From the NCBI RefSeq assembly GCF_900112695.1, contig NZ_FOMT01000001.1, forward strand, positions 1 through 64,000: a DNA stretch of 64,000 nucleotides, read 5' to 3'. The notes beneath the pieces were generated by a model that did not search any database, was not told the origin of the DNA, and saw nothing but the letters and a program-made list of their open reading frames with translations. The position numbers were made by a program, and so were the translations under genes. Shown one piece after another: positions 58,918 through 64,000 of this stretch. Within the stretch, counting starts at the first letter, position 1; every line of letters starts with the position of its first letter. This stretch comes from Paenibacillus catalpae (GTDB lineage: Bacteria > Bacillota > Bacilli > Paenibacillales > Paenibacillaceae).

Positions 58918-59448
58918 ATGATTAAAGGTAAGGTTATCCTGTTGAACGGTGTTTCAAGTTCAGGCAAATCTACAATAGCAAAACTACTGTCGGAAAAATT
59001 ACCAAATTATTTAGTGTTGGGATTTGACGATCTAGGTAGTTTACTATCAAAAATGCGTAACAATAAAAAAGAACCTTCGACATGGGACATTATAAACAAA
59101 CAAAACTATGACCTGCATTTTTTAACATTTATACTGCACAGACTGACTAAAGTTATCTCGGAATATTCTTTTAACATTATTATTGATACTGTTTTAGACG
59201 CGGAAAGCGATGCCGCGGATTTTTTAGAGCAGTTCAAGGACGAAGATGTATTATATGTCGGCGTGCATTGTCCGCTCGAAGAATTGGAAAGACGTGAACG
59301 CGTTCGTGGTGATAGAACTATCGGCATAGCAAAGGAACAATTGAAAATTGTACATCAAAATATGAAATACGACGTTGAGATCAATACATACGAGAATTCA
59401 ACGGAAGAATGTGTATCAAAGATATTGAATGCCTTGAAAATTAACTAA
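58918..59448 (+). CDS. Small P-loop kinase, chloramphenicol phosphotransferase-like
   Basis: 176-aa protein with a Walker A motif GVSSSGKST (11-19), an acidic Walker B-like strand (IIIDTVLD) and the layout of the CPT-like / AAA-33 kinase family. Relatives phosphorylate small molecules, chloramphenicol among them. GAAGGAG lies seven bases before the ATG. The gene is strikingly AT-rich and uses A/T-ending codons, unlike the sugar genes around it, so it was probably acquired separately. It stands alone between two AraC genes; the substrate is unknown. Confidence 0.8.
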   Translation: MIKGKVILLNGVSSSGKSTIAKLLSEKLPNYLVLGFDDLGSLLSKMRNNKKEPSTWDIINKQNYDLHFLTFILHRLTKVISEYSFNIIIDTVLDAESDAADFLEQFKDEDVLYVGVHCPLEELERRERVRGDRTIGIAKEQLKIVHQNMKYDVEINTYENSTEECVSKILNALKIN

Positions 59449-59457
59449 ACTGTCTAT

Positions 59458-60375
59458 CTACTGTATAGTAGGCACAATTGTTCGCGTCCGATAAGCGCTT
59501 GGCGTTAATCCTTGCCATTTTTTAAAATGCGACGTGAACGACTCGGAAGACTGATATCCGACTTGTTCGGAAATTTCGCCGATTGTCAGCAAGGTTGTAT
59601 CAAGCAGGCGAGCGGCTTCCTGCAGACGGGCTTCCAGCAGCTTTTCACGCAGAGACATCCCGTATTGCTTGTGAACCGCACGTTCGGTTTGCCTGACGCT
59701 AAGGCCGAGCTGATCGGCAAGCGTTCTAATCGTGATATGCTTATAGTTATACAAGATGTTGTTCTCGATCAGTACCATTCTTTTATCATCCAAAGTCTTC
59801 AGTGGAGCAGTCTGCAACGTCGGCTGATTGTTCGTATAGTTCCGGACAAGTCCGATGACGATCTGCTCCAATTGGATCGTTATGTTACGCCGATAGCCTA
59901 TTGAGCGGGTATTTATTTCCCAAGCCAGCTTCTCGAAAACATGCTGCAGTTGCCGACTGTCCTGTCCAATCCAGAATGGCGTTTCCAAAAACAATCGCGC
60001 TATTTCGCGGATATCTTCGGAATCGCCGCCGCTTCTCCCGTACAACCGCTCATGGTGATTGCGCCCGCTCGGGAGCGCCTCGAAGAAAATACAATACTCA
60101 AACATCGGATCGGATGGATCCGTAATTTGCTCATGATCGATACCCGGTCCCGTCATGTATAAGCTGCCGGGCGAAAGCGGGAATTCTCTTCCTGTCGCAA
60201 TCAAGCGCCCGTGTCCGGACGGAATGTAATGGAGCTCATAGCTGCCGTTGCTGTGACGATGTTCGGGCATGGAATGGTAGAAGAACCCGGATTTAATATA
60301 TAGCACGTTCAAAACAAGCCTCCCAAGCGAAAGCTTGAGATCTAGATTATCTAATTGAATCATCGGATGCCCCAT
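59458..60375 (-). CDS. AraC-family transcriptional regulator (divergent to second GH29)
   Basis: 305-aa regulator: cupin sensor domain (HRHSNGSYELHYIPSGHG, PGIDHEQI) and C-terminal AraC domain (about 205-300, HFKKWQGLTPSAYR). GGAGG lies seven bases before the ATG. It is divergent from the second GH29 gene and probably controls it through the dyad in the intergenic region. Confidence 0.93.
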   Translation of the reverse strand: MGHPMIQLDNLDLKLSLGRLVLNVLYIKSGFFYHSMPEHRHSNGSYELHYIPSGHGRLIATGREFPLSPGSLYMTGPGIDHEQITDPSDPMFEYCIFFEALPSGRNHHERLYGRSGGDSEDIREIARLFLETPFWIGQDSRQLQHVFEKLAWEINTRSIGYRRNITIQLEQIVIGLVRNYTNNQPTLQTAPLKTLDDKRMVLIENNILYNYKHITIRTLADQLGLSVRQTERAVHKQYGMSLREKLLEARLQEAARLLDTTLLTIGEISEQVGYQSSESFTSHFKKWQGLTPSAYRTRTIVPTIQ

Positions 60376-60399
60376 CGGCAGTCCTCCTAGCTGCGCTAT

Positions 60400-60458
60400 T
60401 GCGACATATTTGTCCTAATGGACGTCGCATTTACCCGTATTCCGAGCTATTCCGGCTC
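60400..60458. promoter_or_regulatory. Operator-like dyad and direct repeats upstream of GH29
   Basis: TGCGAC (60400-60405) and GTCGCA (60424-60429) form perfect arms around a second nested pair GTCC (60412-60415)/GGAC (60420-60423). Next to it are two 10-base direct repeats beginning TATTCCG (60439-60448 and 60449-60458), the arrangement AraC dimers often bind. Confidence 0.5.
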
Positions 60459-60498
60459 GCTATGATTGGATTATAGCACACGCGGAAGGAGTGTAAGG

Positions 60499-61956
60499 AT
60501 GGATAGAAATGAATATTTAAAACGAATTGACGAGAAGGTCGCATCGGGCAACTTCAGCGACGACTGGGATTCGCTCAGCGGTTTCCGTATTCCGGAATGG
60601 TACAAGGACGCGAAATTCGGCATTTTCATTCACTGGGGCGTGTACGCCGTACCGGCTTTCGCCAATGAGTGGTACCCGCGAAATATGTATATCCAAGGCA
60701 CACGAGAATTTGATCATCACCGGGCGACCTATGGCGATCATCAAACGTTTGGTTATAAAGACTTTATACCGCTCTTCAAGGCGGAGAAGTTTAATGCAGC
60801 CGATTGGGCCGAATTGTTCGAGCAAGCTGGGGCTCGGTATGTCATGCCCGTCGCGGAACATCACGATGGTTTTCAGATGTACAAAAGCGAATTGTCAAAA
60901 TTTAATGCATTCGAGATGGGACCAAGGCGAGATGTACTGGCAGAGCTGAAATCAGCCTTCGAGGCAAGGGGATTAATTTTTTCCGTATCGTCTCACCGGG
61001 CAGAACATTGGTTTTTCATGTCGCATGGCAAAACGTTCGAGACGGATATCCGTGAACCGCTTGCGTGCGGCGATTTCTACTGGCCTTCGATGCCGGAACC
61101 CGATCATCAGGATTTGTACGGTTCCCCGCCGAGTAAGGAATATTTGGAGGATTGGCTGCTTAGGTGTTGCGAACTGGTTGACCGTTACCGGCCGAAAATC
61201 TTTTACTTCGATTGGTGGATCCATACGGCAGCATTTAAGCCTTATCTCAAGAAATTCGCGGCGTACTATTATAATCGAGCGGCCGAGTGGGGATATCAAG
61301 GCATTATCAATTACAAGCACGATGCTTTCAAGTTTGGTTCCGCGGTTCTTGATATCGAACGCGGCCAATTTGCCGATCTGCAGCCGTTCTATTGGCAGAC
61401 CGATACCGCCGCAGCGCGCAACTCTTGGTGTCATGTCGAGGGAATGGACTACAAATCATCCGTTGAGATTATTCAGGATCTCGTCGATGTCGTGAGCAAG
61501 AACGGCAATCTGCTGCTCAACGTTGGCCCCAAAGCCGACGGTACGATTCCGGAAGACGACCGGCGCATTCTGCTTGATATCGGCGGCTGGCTGAAGACGA
61601 ATGGTGAGGCGATCTACGGAACCACATTCTGGCGAAAGTTCGGCGAAGGGCCTACGGCAGTGGAGGAAGGACAGTTCACGGACGGCAAGGCGAAATTGTT
61701 CACCAGCGAAGACATCCGATTCACGATGAAGGGGAGCGCTTTGTATGCGCACGTTCTATCTTATCCGGACGATGGGATCGTGAAGATCAAATCGTTGAAG
61801 GAGCGGGCTCACTATTTCCACGGCATCATCCGCAAAATCAATGTTTTAGGGTTTGATGAAAAGCCGGTATGGGAAAGAACCGATGAGGCGTTGATAATCC
61901 GAACGAGAGAGGTGCGGAGCCCCTATCCTGTTGTCTTCCAAATTCGTGTTGATTAA
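60499..61956 (+). CDS. GH29 alpha-L-fucosidase (second copy)
   Basis: 485-aa cytoplasmic retaining fucosidase with FGIFIHWGVYAVPAF, AEHHDGFQMY and the nucleophile Asp238 in IFYFDWW, and the closing barrel motif NGNLLLNVGPKADG typical of subfamily A (broad alpha-fucosidase). A short C-terminal beta-sandwich completes the enzyme. GGAAGGAG sets the ATG at 60499; the in-frame ATG at 60466 lies in the promoter region. The gene is monocistronic under a divergent AraC regulator and is the last intact gene of segment B. Confidence 0.95.
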   Translation: MDRNEYLKRIDEKVASGNFSDDWDSLSGFRIPEWYKDAKFGIFIHWGVYAVPAFANEWYPRNMYIQGTREFDHHRATYGDHQTFGYKDFIPLFKAEKFNAADWAELFEQAGARYVMPVAEHHDGFQMYKSELSKFNAFEMGPRRDVLAELKSAFEARGLIFSVSSHRAEHWFFMSHGKTFETDIREPLACGDFYWPSMPEPDHQDLYGSPPSKEYLEDWLLRCCELVDRYRPKIFYFDWWIHTAAFKPYLKKFAAYYYNRAAEWGYQGIINYKHDAFKFGSAVLDIERGQFADLQPFYWQTDTAAARNSWCHVEGMDYKSSVEIIQDLVDVVSKNGNLLLNVGPKADGTIPEDDRRILLDIGGWLKTNGEAIYGTTFWRKFGEGPTAVEEGQFTDGKAKLFTSEDIRFTMKGSALYAHVLSYPDDGIVKIKSLKERAHYFHGIIRKINVLGFDEKPVWERTDEALIIRTREVRSPYPVVFQIRVD

Positions 61957-62003
61957 GGCTGGTATTACTGTAGGATCATTTTATTACCCTGAATGCTCGG
62001 AGT

Positions 62004-62041
62004 TACATCGGTTCGTGTTCACATTGTCAAAAAATTCGACA
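62004..62041 (+). repeat. sigK attachment-like site, copy 3
   Basis: Half-site TACATCGGTTCGTGTT (62004-62019) joined to the sigK core at 62020. It differs from copy 2 by one base in the half-site and one in the first 22 bases of the core. Here the palindrome is perfect over six bases (ATTGTC/GACAAT). Confidence 0.6.
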
Positions 62042-62532
62042 ATACCGGTGAGGATCTTGAGGATCTCATCTCGATTGGCACGATCGGATTGATTAAAGCG
62101 ATCGAAAGTTTTCAGACGGGTAAGGGGACGAAGCTCGCCACATTCGCAGCACGTTGTATTGAGAATGAAATACTTATGCATTTAAGGTCACTGAAGAAGA
62201 CGCGCAAGGACGTATCCTTGCATGACCCGATTGGCACGGATAAAGAGGGGAACGAAATAACGCTTATCGACATTCTTGGCACGGAGGCCGATGATGTCGT
62301 GGACCGGGTGCAGCTGAAGATCGAGAAAAGCAAGATCTACCGTAATCTCGATATCCTCGTCGAGCGGGAGCAGGAAGTGATCCGCTGCCGCTTCGGCCTG
62401 GATCATGGCGGAGATGAGCGGACGCAGAGGGAGATTGCCAAGGAGCTGGGCATTAGCCGGAGTTATGTGTCCAGGATTGAGAAGAGAGCTCTGATGAAGC
62501 TGTATCATGAGTTTTATAAGGCGAAGAAGTAA
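62020..62532 (+). pseudogene. sigK: 5'-truncated sigK copy (tail 3)
   Basis: Contains sigK codons 63 to the stop, again in an open frame without a plausible start. It carries two radical changes in conserved region 4 (D to V before EREQEV, and G to C after it), and the stop codon is TAA rather than TGA. It looks more worn than tail 2. Like tail 2 it ends a cargo block. Confidence 0.85.
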
Positions 62533-62551
62533 ATTAATCTGTAGATCTTAT

Positions 62552-62598
62552 CACTGGCAGCGATGATGTCAGGGGTTCGATCCCCCTTGGGTCCACCA
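62552..62598 (+). pseudogene. tRNA 3' fragment ending in CCA
   Basis: A perfect T-arm (AGGGG / TTCGATC / CCCCT, 62571-62587), acceptor strand TGGGTCC, discriminator A and CCA (62596-62598) are present. Upstream of the T-arm a weak anticodon-arm-like sequence can be drawn (possible GGC anticodon), but there is no D-arm and no 5' acceptor strand (GGACCCA expected). The 5' half is therefore missing or displaced, as seen at element ends that use tRNA genes as attachment sites. Confidence 0.7.
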
Positions 62599-62612
62599 TA
62601 ATAAAATCACTC

Positions 62613-62640
62613 AAAACCCTTGTGTATCAAGGGTTTTTCT
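62613..62640 (+). terminator. Terminator after the tRNA fragment
   Basis: 10-bp perfect stem (62613-62622 with 62628-62637) running into T-rich sequence, as normally found behind a tRNA gene. Confidence 0.85.
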
Positions 62641-62718
62641 TTGAGGTAGCTTTTCAAATGACATCTTTGACTAAAGAACGTGTGTTCGCATGTAAAAGCC
62701 ATGAGGTGACTGACGGTT

Positions 62719-63206
62719 ATGAACGCGAACAGTAAGAAACTTCATGGCAATGGTCGATGGGAATCATCCCGAATGATGCTTCCAGAGCACCGGGAGCAAT
62801 TTATAGAGCTCATGCAACGGGAACGTATAAAAGGCAACTGGTCAAAAGCCATAGTCGCCTCCTGCGTCACGCGAGGAGCTGCAGCTGATGCATGATTTCG
62901 TTTTGCTGCCGATGGCTTACGCAATAGCTAAGAAAAATCGCAGGCAGGTCGAAGAGAAGGCGCGATCGATGCGCGACCTCTTTACCAAGGCTACCGATAT
63001 CGTTTTTAGCCGTATGCATGAAGATATAGTCGAAATAAAACAATCGCTGAAGCGGGCGAATATCACGGTCATTGCCGGTGAACGTATTGATGGATAGCAA
63101 GCAATTCCTATGGCGCAGCCACAACGGAGCGTTTGCGATTACACTCGAGTATGCGAAAGATCACATCGGTAAGATGATCGGACGATATATAAATGGATTA
63201 TTCTAA
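62719..63206 (+). pseudogene. Broken YolD-like / phage-type gene
   Basis: The frame from ATG 62719 begins like YolD-family proteins (GRWESSRMMLPEHRE), then meets a stop near 62889. A second frame continues from about 62855 (EELQLMHDFVLLPMAYAIAKK), resembling hypothetical proteins of Paenibacillus phages. A further shift near 63090 leads into SKQFLWRSHNGAFAITLE and a stop at 63204-63206. At least two frame breaks show decay. YolD proteins accompany UvrX/DinB-type polymerases on phages and plasmids. The function of the second part is unknown. Confidence 0.6.
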
Positions 63207-63247
63207 ATACAAATAAAGCTGTGCTCAAAGTAGCGCAGCTTTATTTG

Positions 63248-63735
63248 TTAGAGGACAAATTCCACAAAACTAGGACTTCACATGAGCTCTTTTCTTGTCC
63301 AGCACTGAAATTTTACCAGGCACGAAAGCATTGGATCGAGATAGATCCAATGCTTATCCTTACCTGTCACCAGTTGCTCGTATATGCCCGAGAAAGCTTT
63401 TCGTGCTTCCGGCGGAACAAACTCGGTAAGCCCAACATACTTTTGATCTTTAATAAGATTCCAGCCGAAATCGCCTTTACGGATAGCAGCAATGGACACC
63501 GTCTCGTACAAATAGTTTCTTATTTTTAACCAATCCGAGGAGCGGAAGTCCATTCGATATTTGCTTTCGCTTCTTTTGGATACGATACCTTCCAAACCCA
63601 TGGCTTTGACTTGTGAGAATAGATTTTCCCCATCTTCATAACTTGGAACAACAGAAATGACATTACTTGGAGCGACTACGTCGTATAGCGCTCAAGTCTT
63701 TCGTAAAGCGGCTTATCCATTAGGGGAATAATGGG
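63248..63735 (-). pseudogene. Remnant of an ATP-dependent DNA ligase
   Basis: The minus strand encodes the C-terminal half of a LigD/phage-type ATP-dependent ligase: GLEGIVSKR (motif IV), DWLKIRNY (motif V), then the start of the OB-fold (FGWNLIKD). It is broken by an in-frame TGA at 63277-63275 just before the natural end (SPSFVEFVL, stop 63250-63248) and by a frameshift near 63680. The adenylation-site lysine (KxDG motif) and the whole N-terminus are missing, so it cannot be active. Confidence 0.75.
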
Positions 63736-63831
63736 CAAAAATAAAAAATTCGTTATGAAAACCCCAAAAGAATGCACCACTTATTTCTGGTCTCAAAAAC
63801 GGTGAATTATCACTTATGAAACTCTTATAGT

Positions 63832-63882
63832 GGGATTGAGAAAAAGGTGCTATAACATGAGTTTTATAAGGCGGAGAAGTGA
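63832..63882 (+). pseudogene. sigK: Stub of the sigK 3' end (tail 4)
   Basis: GGATTGAG at 63833, then ATGAGTTTTATAAGGCGGAG and AAGTGA, match the last codons of sigK (RIEKRA...HEFYKAKK stop) with an internal deletion of about ten bases and a few changes. Nothing further upstream aligns well. Confidence 0.7.
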
Positions 63883-63914
63883 AGAATGGCCGAGGGCCCT
63901 GTGAGCCGCTCGGC
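63883..63914 (+). terminator. Stable hairpin after sigK tail 4
   Basis: 12-bp stem AGAATGGCCGAG/CTCGGCCATTCT (63884-63895 with 63909-63920 approximately), without a clear T run directly behind it. It may be the old terminator of the ancestral sigK gene. Confidence 0.5.
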
Positions 63915-64000
63915 CATTCTGGTGAGCTAATTCTTTATTTTCTGTCAATAAAACCGGCCTGACAACGAATATGCCGGACTAGAAAACAATATCGGCTACT

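Noticed and set aside
61993..62532. A free-standing third sigma factor gene starting at ATG 61993.
   Set aside because: Same truncation as the second copy, no ribosome site, and damaging changes in region 4.
62520..62598. A complete tRNA gene.
   Set aside because: Only the T-arm and acceptor 3' strand are sound. No D-arm or 5' acceptor strand can be found upstream.
1..64000. CRISPR arrays, insertion sequences with terminal inverted repeats, rRNA operons, phage defence genes.
   Set aside because: No regularly spaced repeats, transposase-like proteins, rRNA sequence or recognisable defence domains were seen.

Overview
The window looks like a Paenibacillus-type endospore-former (Firmicutes). 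It carries an intact sporulation sigma factor gene (sigK), a SleB-type cortex hydrolase, an S-layer-homology protein, strong AGGAGG-type ribosome sites, and repeated YesM/YesN-type two-component systems next to CUT1 sugar ABC transporters that lack their own ATPase. Domain calls come from reading the translations; no database search was run.

Layout. 1-2.4 kb: sleB-like gene and, convergent to it, mntH with a putative MntR-type control region. 2.9-3.6 kb: intact sigK (pro-sigma-K). 3.6-39.4 kb (segment A): SLH protein; sensor kinase / binding protein / two permeases / response regulator; two giant secreted glycosidases (GH101 endo-alpha-N-acetylgalactosaminidase and GH95 alpha-L-fucosidase, both about 1,970 aa and sharing a C-terminal domain); a second kinase-regulator pair; a second binding protein with two permeases, GH116 glycosidase, Gfo/Idh/MocA oxidoreductase and AraC regulator; then GH35 beta-galactosidase, a TIM-barrel sugar isomerase/epimerase and a PhyH-like dioxygenase. 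39.45-39.97 kb: a 5'-truncated second copy of sigK. 40.2-62 kb (segment B): GH29 fucosidase, GH42 beta-galactosidase, a third transporter with kinase/regulator, AraC regulator, a fourth transporter, a second GH42, AraC regulator, a small P-loop kinase, AraC regulator, a second GH29. 62.02-62.53 kb: a third, 5'-truncated sigK copy. 62.5-63.9 kb: a decayed segment with a tRNA 3' fragment, a broken YolD-like/phage-type gene, a broken ATP-dependent DNA ligase and a fourth, roughly 50-bp stub of the sigK 3' end.

How it fits together. The glycosidases form a coherent set for fucosylated, galactose-containing glycans (mucin O-glycan-like, or plant fucosyl-galactosyl side chains). Extracellular GH101 and GH95 would release oligosaccharides, four ABC importers with local sensor kinases would take them up, and intracellular GH29, GH35, GH42 and GH116 enzymes would finish the job.

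The main discovery candidate is the architecture. Every cargo block ends in a copy of the sigK 3' part. Both long copies start at the same codon (His63) and carry the same foreign upstream half-site. This is what repeated site-specific insertion into sigK would leave, if each element brings a replacement sigK tail that keeps the gene intact. The tails become more decayed with distance from the intact gene, as in a stack of successive insertions. No recombinase gene is visible in the window, so the mechanism is inferred.
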